DNA of 28,645 nucleotides, taken from contig CALARM010000506.1 of assembly GCA_937888925.1 (NCBI GenBank), positions 1 to 28,645 of the forward strand. Reading direction: 5' to 3'. The notes under the pieces were generated by a model, which had not been told where the DNA came from, did no database searches, and saw nothing but the letters and a program-made list of their open reading frames with translations. Source of the DNA: an uncultured Synergistia bacterium. GTDB taxonomy: Bacteria > Eremiobacterota > SpSt-956 > JAKJGF01. Positions 1 through 9,442 of this stretch are shown piece after piece. Position numbers and translations under genes: made by a program. Within the stretch, counting starts at the first letter, position 1. The number at the start of each line of letters is the position of its first letter.

Positions 1-68
1 TTGATTAATGAGGAGGGAAATAAACTTAAAATTTTTAAATTTGTGTCTTGACAATTGGGTCCACTTTA
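1..68 (+). mobile_element. Right end of an IS3-family-like insertion sequence (remnant or window-cut)
   Basis: Read inward from about base 68 on the minus strand, the sequence begins TAAAGTGGACCCAATTGTCA and continues AGACAC. This resembles the terminal inverted repeats of IS3-family elements, which carry a GG(A/C)CCC block followed by an AGACA-type block. An outward-facing perfect TTGACA at 48-53 fits the -35 box that IS2/IS911-type right ends use to make a junction promoter. A frame-1 reading frame entering from the left edge ends at a TGA at 49-51, inside the putative repeat, as transposase genes of this family often do. Only about 68 bases are visible, so the transposase itself cannot be confirmed. 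The family assignment comes from memory of IR patterns, not from a search. Confidence 0.45.
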
Positions 69-140
69 ACCTGCCGCAAATAACATCATTGCAAACAAAA
101 GATATAATATTAAATTTCTCTTATTTTTATTCATTGCCAT
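66..140 (-). pseudogene. 5' fragment of a signal-peptide/lipoprotein gene, cut off at the IS end
   Basis: On the minus strand an ATG at 140 follows an AAAGGA ribosome site with good spacing. It opens a 24-codon frame with a Lys/Asn/Arg-rich start, a hydrophobic core (LILYLLFAMMLF) and AAG before a TAA at 66-68. That TAA lies in the putative IS terminal repeat. AAG would be a normal end of a lipobox if the next residue had been Cys, so the original gene may have encoded a lipoprotein interrupted right at its processing site (inference). The rest of the gene is not in the window. It could instead be a coincidental short frame, but the ribosome site and signal-peptide composition argue against that. 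Confidence 0.45.
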
Positions 141-466
141 TTATCAATCCTTTCAATATAAAAATTTCTGCATATGTTTATTAAATAAATATCACCCCTT
201 ATTGCTATTTTAATTCCCTATAATTTATATCGGTATTATTTCAAAAATCTCAAGAGCTTTTTTGAATATTTTATAATTAATTAAAAACCCATAATTATAC
301 AGAGTATTTTTCTCTTTTAAAAAAGGATTTAATGGAGCTGTCAGGAATAATAATAATTAATATAGAACAGGTTTTATTACTATACTCTAAATTTAGAAAC
401 CAAAATCCCTGGCAGCAAAACTTTACTCCTGCCAGAAAAATCTTTTTAAAATTAATATTATAGATT
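141..466. other. Gene-free AT-rich leader region
   Basis: I see no coding frame here. It is more AT-rich than the flanks. It contains an inverted repeat at 409-435 (listed separately) and two TATAAT-like hexamers (219-224 plus strand; 294-299 minus strand) and TATACT at 381-386, none with a convincing -35 box at 16-18 bp. It probably holds the promoter of the downstream glycan operon and the old upstream region of the interrupted minus-strand gene, but I cannot place a promoter with confidence. Confidence 0.5.
409..435 (+). promoter_or_regulatory. Hairpin in the leader of the glycan operon
   Basis: CTGGCAG at 409-415 and CTGCCAG at 429-435 form a perfect 7-bp stem with a 13-base loop, followed by AAAAATCTTTTT. 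It lies 31 bases before the first glycosyltransferase start. It may be a weak terminator or attenuator, or a structured 5' leader. The T run is separated from the stem by five A, so it is not a classic intrinsic terminator. Confidence 0.35.
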
Positions 467-3400
467 ATGAAAATTAAACTAGATATTATAATACCCGTTT
501 ATTTTGCTACAGAATCAGCAGTGAACTCCATCAAAAATGTTCTCATGAATACGGACTTTAATCTATATGATACATCAGTTATTGTTGTAGCTACTTCTGC
601 TGTACATAGAAAACTTTTGAATTTTTTTATAGATAAAATTGACCTGACTGGTAAGGTAACACTTATTACTCATAATGAAAATAAAGGATTTATACATACC
701 TGTTACACAGGTATAAAATACAGACAGAGTAATTATAAAATTCTCCTGAATTCTGACACTTCTGTCATACCGAAATGGATCGAAGAAATGGTTGTTATTG
801 CAGAAAAAAACCCGTCCATAGCAATGGTTATCCCGAACACCGAGTGTTTTATAGATAGGAATAAGAATTCAGTATATAACACAGTAGAAATATATTCATA
901 TCTAAACGATGTAAATACCAGTGATAATGATTTCATAGAGCTTGTTTCACCGGCAGGATTTTGTCTCCTTATCAGAACAGAATATATAAAAAACTATGAC
1001 AATAATGGCGACAGTAAAGCAACAGACATGAATGTAACATATATTGCCCATGGCCTCAGACATAACTTACATAATCTAAAGGAATATAAAGAAAAAGATT
1101 TTTATAAAAAATCTCTTAATATCTTTACATCACATTACAATATACCTCTTAACTGTTTTGCCAGGTTATTGGTTGATAACGGTTCAGGCTTTACTGAAGA
1201 GAAATTAATAATAAAAAAAATAAGCAACGATGAAATTACATTAAAATTCGATCTTTCTGATTTTTATAATATAAAAGAGTTGAAATTCGAACCATTAAAT
1301 GACATGTGTGCTGTCAGAATAAATAATATAATAGCTGTTACAGGAGATAAAAGAACAGATAGATGCCTTATTAAATCAAACAATGCTTTTTATCGCAGAA
1401 ATAATATTTTTATCTTTACTTCAGAAACTCCTTTTATAGGAATAGATATGAATAACTCATTTAAAATATCAGAGATTATTATTCATCTGGAATATATATG
1501 TATGGGGAATAAAGTTTTTAATTACTTATATCTTCTGGAGCCAGAAGAAGAAAAAATACCTCATTGTAACCTAGAAACACATAAAATTCGAATGGATGAA
1601 TTACTGAAAAAAGAACATTTATTAAATAATATTTATAACTCTCATGGGTGGAAATTTTTACTTACCTATTACAAAATAAGAGATTTTCTTCTGCCGAAAA
1701 ACTCTATCAGAAGAAAATTAGTATGGTCTTTATTAAATTTTCCACAGAATCTTAAAAAGAAATTAAATCCTATAAATATGTCCTGTGATATAGCATATAT
1801 ATATCATGAATTTATAGATATATCTGGCTGGGCTCTATCGCCTGAAGGTATAGAAAAAGTAGAAATCCTTATTGACGGAAAATTACTTGGCACTGCCGTA
1901 TATGGGAATGAGAGAACAGATGTGGGGAAGGTATTTCCCGATATTAAAGACAGTACATATTCAGGTTTTTGCTTAAAGCAAAAAAACAATAATACATACC
2001 ATCTCGGAAGCACTCATACAATAAAAATTATTATAACAGACAAAAAAGGAAGAAAAAAGGAAACGGCTGTTTCTACCATTACCAGGGAACTTGCACCCGG
2101 GATTGTCAATGAAAATCCATGCGAAAAAGTGGCAAAAGAAAATGAATTTATCCCACCTGCTGTTAATAAAAATCCCTATGAAGAATGGATAGAAAAAAAT
2201 GAGCCAGATGAAAGTGAACTGGAGAAACAGAAACATATAAAATTCAATTATGAACCCAGAATAAGTATTCTAATATTAAATAAAGACATAATATATTCAA
2301 TACTAAATCAAAGCTATTTGAATATGGAATTATACGTGATAGATGATATAGAAAACACAGAATTATTAAAAGATAAAAGAATAAAAATCTTAATGGTAAA
2401 AAATACAGAAACTGAGATATTTAAACAATTTCTTTCTATAGCAGAAGGAGAATTTATAACCTTCATATCTCCGGCATACATTCCTTCTCTCTTTGCTCTT
2501 TATGAAACGGTAAAAATACTTCAGGAAAATCGTAATGCAGACTTTATCTATTCAGATGAAGATAGGATAACAGAAGAAGGGAAAAGATATGCTCCCTATT
2601 TCAAACCTGATTTTTCCCCGGATACCCTGAGAAGTACCAATTATATAGGCCCATGTGTTACTGTAAAAAAAGAACTGCTAAATCAAATAGATTGTCTTCT
2701 CGAAACATTTCATGGCTGCGATTTTTACGATTTAGTATTTAAATCTACAGAAAAGGCACAAAACATTGTCCATATTCCGAAGGTACTCTTTCATAAGAAA
2801 CCATATACGTACAGATGGTCGGTTAATATAAAAGAAATGAAAAAAAATATCTTATTAAAAGAGTATACAGTTCCTGGCAAAAAATCTCTTTACAAATTTT
2901 CCCTTATTATTCTGAATAAAAACAGACCTGAATATTTAATCCCCTTACTCAAAAGCCTGATAAATAAAAACTGCGGCACATATTATGAAATAATAGTCGG
3001 CGATACAGGAAGTACAGATAAAAAAATTCTGGACTATTATGAGACCATAAGATCAAAAATAAAAATAGTGAAAAACCTGACTTATAATTTCAGCAGTAAT
3101 TATAATTATCTGATAAATAATTACTCTGAAGGTGAGATAGCTGGCATAATCAACAATGATATTATTTTGCCTGGTACAGAGTTTTTATATAAAATAGAAA
3201 AACTCCTTTCTGAAAAAACTGCAGGAGCAGTGGGAACAAAACTTTTATATAGTGACGGAAGGCTTCAGCATGGAGGAATTTATTTCATGGAAGAAGGTAA
3301 ATACAAAGGTCTTCCCTATCACAGACTTCATGGAGGAGATCCTTTAAAACTTCCTTCTGTTGAATATGAAAAAATTCCTGCAGTGACAGGGGCTTTCATG

Positions 3401-3673
3401 TTCTGTAGAAGAGATGATTTTATAAATATCGGAAACTTTGATGAACACTATAAAGAAGAAGCACAGGATGTAGATTTATGTATGAAATTAAGGCGTAAAG
3501 GCAAAGAAATCTTCTTTTTGAATAGAGACGGTATAATTCATCTTGAAAACGGTACAAGAGCTAAAGGAAGCGAAAGCTGGGATGACAGGGAGTACTTTCT
3601 CTGGAAGTGGATGTCTTTTCTGGAAGGAACAATACTGGGAAAAAAGATCAATCACATTTTATTAAACAGTTAG
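467..3673 (+). CDS. Multidomain glycosyltransferase with three GT2 units and two beta modules
   Basis: This 1068-residue protein probably transfers several sugars in turn onto a growing surface glycan on the cytoplasmic side. An N-terminal GT2 domain (about 4-175) has IIIPVY and the acidic NSD at 95-97. A beta-rich insert (about 236-345) follows, then a helical linker with HGWKFL (393-398), then a second beta module (about 437-535) with SGWAL, DG and TDVGKVF motifs. A second, shortened GT2 (about 593-800) has SDED at 696-699 and the FKPDFSPD block typical of RfbF-type transferases. A third GT2 (about 809-1050) has NND at 896-898 and QDVDLCMKLRRKG. The ATG at 467 starts directly at the GT2 fold, but no ribosome site is visible. 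It is first in a plus-strand run and ends 10 bases before the next gene. The middle unit lacks much of the usual nucleotide-binding start and may be inactive. Linkage and sugar cannot be told. Confidence 0.85.
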   Translation: MKIKLDIIIPVYFATESAVNSIKNVLMNTDFNLYDTSVIVVATSAVHRKLLNFFIDKIDLTGKVTLITHNENKGFIHTCYTGIKYRQSNYKILLNSDTSVIPKWIEEMVVIAEKNPSIAMVIPNTECFIDRNKNSVYNTVEIYSYLNDVNTSDNDFIELVSPAGFCLLIRTEYIKNYDNNGDSKATDMNVTYIAHGLRHNLHNLKEYKEKDFYKKSLNIFTSHYNIPLNCFARLLVDNGSGFTEEKLIIKKISNDEITLKFDLSDFYNIKELKFEPLNDMCAVRINNIIAVTGDKRTDRCLIKSNNAFYRRNNIFIFTSETPFIGIDMNNSFKISEIIIHLEYICMGNKVFNYLYLLEPEEEKIPHCNLETHKIRMDELLKKEHLLNNIYNSHGWKFLLTYYKIRDFLLPKNSIRRKLVWSLLNFPQNLKKKLNPINMSCDIAYIYHEFIDISGWALSPEGIEKVEILIDGKLLGTAVYGNERTDVGKVFPDIKDSTYSGFCLKQKNNNTYHLGSTHTIKIIITDKKGRKKETAVSTITRELAPGIVNENPCEKVAKENEFIPPAVNKNPYEEWIEKNEPDESELEKQKHIKFNYEPRISILILNKDIIYSILNQSYLNMELYVIDDIENTELLKDKRIKILMVKNTETEIFKQFLSIAEGEFITFISPAYIPSLFALYETVKILQENRNADFIYSDEDRITEEGKRYAPYFKPDFSPDTLRSTNYIGPCVTVKKELLNQIDCLLETFHGCDFYDLVFKSTEKAQNIVHIPKVLFHKKPYTYRWSVNIKEMKKNILLKEYTVPGKKSLYKFSLIILNKNRPEYLIPLLKSLINKNCGTYYEIIVGDTGSTDKKILDYYETIRSKIKIVKNLTYNFSSNYNYLINNYSEGEIAGIINNDIILPGTEFLYKIEKLLSEKTAGAVGTKLLYSDGRLQHGGIYFMEEGKYKGLPYHRLHGGDPLKLPSVEYEKIPAVTGAFMFCRRDDFINIGNFDEHYKEEAQDVDLCMKLRRKGKEIFFLNRDGIIHLENGTRAKGSESWDDREYFLWKWMSFLEGTILGKKINHILLNS

Positions 3674-3683
3674 GAATTTAACG

Positions 3684-5726
3684 ATGAAACTACTTATATT
3701 AACCCGTTTTTTTAAAAAAGGCTATGGAGTAGGACTGGTTATAAAAAAACAGATAGAGGGTCTGAGTGTTAATAATGAGGTTTATATAGCTACAGATGAT
3801 GAAATTACATCAGAAAATGCAAGTAAGATAAATCTGGATTATTCAATGGTACGAGAAACGATTAACAGAGTAAAACCTGATGCTGTAATAGTTCATACCC
3901 CTCCATACTATGAACATGTGGCTCAATTCAATGATTACCCTGTCATTAAAATAGCTTTTGATCATGGAGAACCATTCCCGGGTTTCTTCAGAGATGATAT
4001 TAAAGAAAGAGAAAAAATTAATATGCAAAAATATCTTGCATTTATGGAATTTCACATTCATATAAGTATTTCGGAATTTATAAAAAAATCTTCTAACATT
4101 AAATCCTCAATAGTAATTTACAATGGAGCAGACCATATTCACAGAGAAGAAAACACTGCAGAAATGGATATAAGAAAAAATCTGGGAATAGATGAGAAAA
4201 GTTTTCTTATTACAACTCTATCACGTATAGGTTCAGGCGAAAATTATTATAAAGGCTTCGATTTTCTTATAGAGATAAAAAGGAGAACCCTTGAACTAAT
4301 TACAGAAAAAGATATATATTTCCTTGTTATAGGTCATGTTACTCCTGACGGTGAACCTGTAAAAGAAAAATTACTTTCGTCAAATTTTCGTGTCCTTGAA
4401 AATGTAAGTGAAGACGTAAAATATGATATTCTTTCTCAAAGTAATATATTTATTTCTCCAAGCCTCTGGGAAGGTTTCAATCTTCCTGTTGTGGAAGCAC
4501 AGTATCTGGGAGTACCTTCACTGGCATTTTCCGTTGCAGCACACCCGGAGGTATGTCCATTTCACTTCAGTAATATAAACGAAATGACTGAATATATTAT
4601 TTCTCTTTATAAAGACAGAGAACTGCTCAAATGGTGTGGGAGAACATGTTCTGATTATGTAAAAAAGAAATTTACCTGGAAGAATAATATATTAAAACTG
4701 GAAAAATTACTGAATAATGTATGGGAAAAAAAAGAGGATATAGTTAAAATAAAACATTTAGATAATGAGGGAATATCAGACAATTACCATAATAAAAAAA
4801 TAATAGACGATCATATAAAAAGAACAGGACTCAATGCAGAAGTCCAGAAAGGGTTATTGCCAGAAACCTATAGAGTAAAATTCAATCTTAAAAAACATCA
4901 CCTTATATCTATCATAATACCTAACAAAGATCACATAGAAGATCTCAGAACATGTATAAATTCAATAAAAAAATCTGATTACAAAAATTTCGAAATAATT
5001 ATAGTTGAAAACGGCAGTTCTGAAGAGAATATTTTCAATTATTACGAGGAATTAAAAAAAACAGAATATATAAAGATTATTGAATGGAATAAAGGAATAT
5101 TTAATTATTCGGCTATAAATAATTTTGCTGTTCCCTATGCCAGAGGAGATGTAATTCTATTTTTGAACAATGATACAGAAGTGATCAATACCGGATGGCT
5201 TACATCTATGGTTGAACATGCTGTGAGGAAAGAAGTGGGAGCAGTAGGAGCAAAATTATATTTCCCTGATAATTCTGTACAGCATGGAAGCGTTATTATA
5301 GGCATTAACGGAGTGGCAGGCCATGCTCACAGGAATTTTCCTCATGACAGTCCGGGCTATTTCGGGAGATTAAAAATAATTCAAAATGTAAGTGCCGTTA
5401 CAGCGGCATGTCTTATGATAAGGAAAGAAGTCTTCAATGAAGTGAATGGGTTTGACGAAGATTATGCAGTATCCTTCAATGACATAGACTTTTGTATGAA
5501 AATAAGAAAAAAAGGATATCTTATTGTATGGACGCCCTATGCGGAATTATATCATCATGAATTAAAGACAAGAGGTACAGAAGATACGTGTGAAAAAAAA
5601 GAAAGAGAGAAAAGAGAAATAGAGCTATTCCGGAGAAAATGGAAGGATATACTTGAAGAAGGAGATCCTTACTATAATCCTAATCTCAGACTGGACAAAG
5701 AAGATTTTTCTTTAAAATCTAATTAA
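3684..5726 (+). CDS. Bifunctional glycosyltransferase: GT4 (GT-B) fused to GT2 (GT-A)
   Basis: The 680-residue protein joins two enzyme folds. Residues 1 to about 345 form a GT4/GT-B transferase with the E-x7-E signature (EGFNLPVVE, 263-271) that contacts the donor nucleotide sugar. After a charged linker, about 405-660 is an RfbF-type GT2 with IIIPNKD, LNNDTE at 494-499, GAVGAKLYFPD, AGHAHRNFP and FNDIDFCMKIRKKGY, all characteristic of COG1216-like rhamnosyl- and related transferases. It most likely adds two successive residues of a polysaccharide in the cytoplasm. The start has AGGA about 10 bases upstream. The gap to the preceding gene is 10 bases and to the next gene 5 bases, so translation is probably coupled. 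Fusion enzymes of this kind are known in capsule and O-antigen loci; the exact sugars are unknown. Confidence 0.88.
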   Translation: MKLLILTRFFKKGYGVGLVIKKQIEGLSVNNEVYIATDDEITSENASKINLDYSMVRETINRVKPDAVIVHTPPYYEHVAQFNDYPVIKIAFDHGEPFPGFFRDDIKEREKINMQKYLAFMEFHIHISISEFIKKSSNIKSSIVIYNGADHIHREENTAEMDIRKNLGIDEKSFLITTLSRIGSGENYYKGFDFLIEIKRRTLELITEKDIYFLVIGHVTPDGEPVKEKLLSSNFRVLENVSEDVKYDILSQSNIFISPSLWEGFNLPVVEAQYLGVPSLAFSVAAHPEVCPFHFSNINEMTEYIISLYKDRELLKWCGRTCSDYVKKKFTWKNNILKLEKLLNNVWEKKEDIVKIKHLDNEGISDNYHNKKIIDDHIKRTGLNAEVQKGLLPETYRVKFNLKKHHLISIIIPNKDHIEDLRTCINSIKKSDYKNFEIIIVENGSSEENIFNYYEELKKTEYIKIIEWNKGIFNYSAINNFAVPYARGDVILFLNNDTEVINTGWLTSMVEHAVRKEVGAVGAKLYFPDNSVQHGSVIIGINGVAGHAHRNFPHDSPGYFGRLKIIQNVSAVTAACLMIRKEVFNEVNGFDEDYAVSFNDIDFCMKIRKKGYLIVWTPYAELYHHELKTRGTEDTCEKKEREKREIELFRRKWKDILEEGDPYYNPNLRLDKEDFSLKSN

Positions 5727-5731
5727 ATATT

Positions 5732-8224
5732 ATGAAAAAAAACTCAAAACCTAAATGGCCATTAATTATAATCTTTATCGTAATCGCTTTTATTTTAATA
5801 AATAGAATAAATCTTCAACCTAATTCTATAGTTATGGAAGTAGTATCTCCAGAAAATGATGATACTTATCAGTTATATTATGATACAGGAAATGGCTTTA
5901 ACGAAACAGACTCAATAAGAACTGAAGTCAGAAAGAACAACAATACCTTAGAAGTAATAAATTTTCCTCTGCCAGAAAAACAAATAAAATCAATAAGGTT
6001 TGATCCGGGAAGCCATAAAGGAAATATAATTATAAAATCTATAAAAGTTAATCATAATTTTTATAGATTAGGATTTAATTTAACTTTATTAAAATGGAAA
6101 TCGGAAAATTTTTCAAAACATTTTAAACCTCTAAATCATATCAGTAACTTTAATGAAAAAGACGGCAACGTATATATTATTGCATCTGATAATGACCCTT
6201 ATTTTGTATTAAAAGATAATCTCTATAACGTAGTTATAAAAAAAATTATTATTATTAAGATTTGTCTTTATATATCCTTCTTAATTTTATTTAGTCTATT
6301 AACAAATTTTACAAAAGTCTCAACATTGCTAGTTTCCAGCGTAAAAGCTAAAGCTAATAAAATCAACGGTTTTATAAAAAAATACAGACGTATAATAATA
6401 AACTATATATCACCATCTTCATTAATTAAAAATCACATAGTAATATCAATTCTATGTATTTCACCTGTCTCTACAGGTTTCCTTTATGTTTATCTTTTTG
6501 GTGTCAATATTCCTTTCTGGGATCAATGGGAATTAGTTAGTTTATTTGAAAAAATAAATACAGGAAATCTGACCTTTCAGGATTTATTCAGTCAGCATAA
6601 TGAACACAGAATATTTTTTCCACGAATAATCATGCTTATTATTGCCTTTTTAACCGGATATAATAATAAAAGCGAAATGTATTTTATAGAATTTCTCTTG
6701 TTGATAAGCCTGATTATATGTTTTCTGGTAATAAAAAAATCGTTTAACATAAATATAAAATCAATTCCTTACTGGTTTATACCGGTTCCATTTCTTATAT
6801 TCACATTAAAACAGTATGAGAATATGCTATGGGGTTTTCAGATAGGATTTGTAATGGTACAGACAATGAGTTTAATTACAATTTATTTTATTTTTCTTTT
6901 ATCAAAAACAGAATTAAAAAAATTCAAATATATTTACTTTATCTCTTCACTTACCAGTGGGATAATTACGTCTTTTTCATCTATTATGGGTTTATTTATA
7001 TGGCCATCAGGAATGATACAAATTGTGATTTCTCAATTTAAGAAAAAAGATAAAATTGTCTATACTCTTACCTGGAGTATAACAGGGATAATAACGTGGA
7101 TTATATATTTTATAAATTACCATAAACCGTGTCACCATCCTGATATGTTTATTTTTCTATATAATCCGATATTTTTTTCAAAATATCTCTTTACCTGTAT
7201 AGGTACGGCCTTATTCTGGTATAAAAACAATGCTTTTCTTGGAGGAACCCTATTTTTTTTCATATTATTAAAAACTTTATACTATCTTTATAAGAATAAA
7301 AGATTAAAAGATAATTCGTTCTGGATAGGAGGACTGATATTTTCATTGCTTACAGTAATATCTATTTCTATTGGACGATGTGGATTGGGAATAGAGCAGT
7401 CTATGTCCTCCAGATATATAACTTTTTCTATTATTCTCTTTATATCTTTATATTTAATACTGATCGATTTAAACATGCAGAAAAAACACATATTAATAAA
7501 ATCATTACTTATTTTATTAATATTTCTTATATTAATAAGTATACCTTATTCTTATACAATGGGATTTTATACAGGTAAAAATAAAAAAAATTATCTGGAA
7601 GCAACGATTCCATCTCTTTTAAACTATGGAAAAGCAAAAAAAGAAGATATGGAAAAATTATACCCTTCATCAGAAATATTAAAACAAAGAGCAGCTTTTT
7701 TAAAAAAGAATAATATGTCAATATTTAATAGAGATTTTCTGGAGAATGAATATCCTGAATATACATTTATACAAAAAAAAGAAAATAGTATAAAAGATAG
7801 TATAATAGAAAAAATAGAACTCAATAAATATGGAAAATGGACAGATAACGTATGGCCAGGTACAACGCCAGAAGATACCTTTGTAGAATATATTCTTTGT
7901 TCCAGAGCAGATTCTGACAGAGATACTGGCCAGATAAAATCAAAATCCTTTAAAATATCTGCTCCTTCATATATAGTAATGTATATAATGTACGGTCCTG
8001 ACAAAAAATGTCAAATATCAGGTATAGATATAAATAATGATGATAAAATTGATATATACTATAACAATAAGTCATGCATCGAACATATATGGTACAGATG
8101 GTATTTAGATCTGACAGATTACTCAGATAAGAATATAAAAATAATTGTAGAAGATAATGGAGATGGATGGGGACAGTGGATTGGAGTATCTCAGCCAATT
8201 TTATATAAAAAAACTGACAAGTAG
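5732..8224 (+). CDS. GT-C-like polytopic membrane protein with N- and C-terminal beta domains
   Basis: The 830-residue protein has an N-terminal membrane segment (about 10-24), an extracytoplasmic beta module (about 32-107; YDTGNGFNE and IRFDP), a second membrane helix near 172-190, and a multi-pass core from about 235 to 620. The core opens with PFWDQWELV (261-269) and QHNEHRIFFPR (288-298). An acidic pair in the first outer loop followed by HNEHR is typical of a widespread uncharacterised GT-C-like membrane family, in which such loops bind a polyprenyl-phosphate sugar donor. The C-terminal 130 residues are again outside and beta-rich (DNGDGWGQW), perhaps carbohydrate binding. It probably modifies a glycan or lipid on the outer face of the membrane, with donor supplied by a DPM1-like enzyme of the locus. 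Start: ATG 5 bases after the previous stop, without a clear ribosome site. Confidence 0.75.
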   Translation: MKKNSKPKWPLIIIFIVIAFILINRINLQPNSIVMEVVSPENDDTYQLYYDTGNGFNETDSIRTEVRKNNNTLEVINFPLPEKQIKSIRFDPGSHKGNIIIKSIKVNHNFYRLGFNLTLLKWKSENFSKHFKPLNHISNFNEKDGNVYIIASDNDPYFVLKDNLYNVVIKKIIIIKICLYISFLILFSLLTNFTKVSTLLVSSVKAKANKINGFIKKYRRIIINYISPSSLIKNHIVISILCISPVSTGFLYVYLFGVNIPFWDQWELVSLFEKINTGNLTFQDLFSQHNEHRIFFPRIIMLIIAFLTGYNNKSEMYFIEFLLLISLIICFLVIKKSFNINIKSIPYWFIPVPFLIFTLKQYENMLWGFQIGFVMVQTMSLITIYFIFLLSKTELKKFKYIYFISSLTSGIITSFSSIMGLFIWPSGMIQIVISQFKKKDKIVYTLTWSITGIITWIIYFINYHKPCHHPDMFIFLYNPIFFSKYLFTCIGTALFWYKNNAFLGGTLFFFILLKTLYYLYKNKRLKDNSFWIGGLIFSLLTVISISIGRCGLGIEQSMSSRYITFSIILFISLYLILIDLNMQKKHILIKSLLILLIFLILISIPYSYTMGFYTGKNKKNYLEATIPSLLNYGKAKKEDMEKLYPSSEILKQRAAFLKKNNMSIFNRDFLENEYPEYTFIQKKENSIKDSIIEKIELNKYGKWTDNVWPGTTPEDTFVEYILCSRADSDRDTGQIKSKSFKISAPSYIVMYIMYGPDKKCQISGIDINNDDKIDIYYNNKSCIEHIWYRWYLDLTDYSDKNIKIIVEDNGDGWGQWIGVSQPILYKKTDK

Positions 8225-8239
8225 AAAGGTATGTATTTT

Positions 8240-9430
8240 ATGAATCAATTCGACATATGCGTCATTGGGGGGGGAGGTCATGTAGGACTACCTCTTTCCA
8301 TTGCTTTTGCCGAGAAAGGGAAAAAAGTCATAATTTATGATACAAATTATGAAACACTGGAGATTATAAAAAAAGGCAGAATGCCATTTATGGAAGAAGG
8401 TTGTGAAGGAATTTTAGAAAAGGTAATTAATAATAATCTCTTCACAACAGACAGGCCGGAAAGTATAAGTGAAAGTGAGATTATAGTAGTTGTTATAGGC
8501 ACACCTGTAGATGAGCATTTGAACCCTAAATTTCGTTTAATGAAGAAGTTCTTTGAAAATATTCTCCCCTATCTGAAAGAGGATCAAATTATCGTGCTCA
8601 GAAGCACAATCTATCCCGGCACTACTGAAAAAATAAGAAATCTCCTGAAAAAACATATTTCAGATATTGAAGTCTGTTTCTGTCCTGAAAGAATTGCCGA
8701 AGGGAAATCACGGGAAGAACTGCAAAACCTGCCACAAATTGTATCAGGTTTTACCAAAGAAGCAGTAAATAAAGTGAGTAGTCTTTTTAACCTACTCACT
8801 GATGATGTTATAGTTTTAAATCCTATAGAGGCAGAAATTACAAAACTTTTAACAAACTCCTATCGTTATATTCATTTTGCTATTTCCAATCAATTTTATA
8901 TGATTTGCAAGGAATATGGTGTTGATTTTGACAGGGTTTATCATGGAATGACACACAATTATCCCAGATTAAAAAGTTTCCCAAGACCCGGCCTTGCAGC
9001 AGGCCCCTGTTTATTTAAAGACACCATGCAAATTTCTGCATTTACAAACAATAAATTTTTTCTCGGACACAGTGCAATGCTTATAAATGAAGGATTACCT
9101 AACTTTCTCGTAGAACAATTAAAGAAAAAATTTAATCTTCAGGAAAAAAATGCTGGTATACTCGGTATGGCATTTAAAGCAGATATTGATGACAGCAGAG
9201 AATCCTTATCATATAAACTAAAAAAAATCCTGGAAATAGAGGCAAAGGATGTTTTTACTTCCGATCCATATGTAAAAGATGAAGATTTGATTTTAGAAGA
9301 AGAATTAGTTTCAAAAAGTGATATTATTATAGTCGGTGTTCCCCATAAAAGATATAAAAATATAGATGTAAAGGATAAATTAGTACTGGATATATGGGGA
9401 CATATAGAGAATATTAAAAATAAATTTTAG
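8240..9430 (+). CDS. Nucleotide-sugar 6-dehydrogenase (UDP-glucose/GDP-mannose dehydrogenase family)
   Basis: It oxidises the C6 hydroxyl of a nucleotide sugar to a carboxylate with two NAD+, giving an acidic precursor such as a UDP-uronate. The 396-residue protein shows the Rossmann start ICVIGGGGHVG (6-16), GTPVDE, PERIAEGKSREEL, the central helix with E-x-TKLLTNSY (active-site Lys and Asn retained), and GPCLFKDT with the catalytic Cys near 257. The C-terminal substrate-binding domain has GMAFKADIDDSRES. PERIAEG resembles the ManNAcA/WecC-type subgroup more than classical Ugd, but substrate cannot be assigned. I chose the ATG at 8240 rather than 8231 because the AGAAAGG site at 8223-8229 is 10 bases from it and only one base from the earlier ATG. 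The AGGAGGT of the next gene overlaps its stop codon, indicating tight coupling. Confidence 0.9.
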   Translation: MNQFDICVIGGGGHVGLPLSIAFAEKGKKVIIYDTNYETLEIIKKGRMPFMEEGCEGILEKVINNNLFTTDRPESISESEIIVVVIGTPVDEHLNPKFRLMKKFFENILPYLKEDQIIVLRSTIYPGTTEKIRNLLKKHISDIEVCFCPERIAEGKSREELQNLPQIVSGFTKEAVNKVSSLFNLLTDDVIVLNPIEAEITKLLTNSYRYIHFAISNQFYMICKEYGVDFDRVYHGMTHNYPRLKSFPRPGLAAGPCLFKDTMQISAFTNNKFFLGHSAMLINEGLPNFLVEQLKKKFNLQEKNAGILGMAFKADIDDSRESLSYKLKKILEIEAKDVFTSDPYVKDEDLILEEELVSKSDIIIVGVPHKRYKNIDVKDKLVLDIWGHIENIKNKF

Positions 9431-9442
9431 GAGGTAGGGCCG

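Noticed and set aside
48..76. TTGACA at 48-53 as promoter of the glycan operon
   Set aside because: No -10-like hexamer at 16-18 bp (CTGCCG at 71-76). It is better explained as the outward -35 box of an IS3-type right end.
7624..8004. 126-residue minus-strand frame opposite the GT-C gene
   Set aside because: Shadow of the plus-strand gene; no ribosome site or domain.
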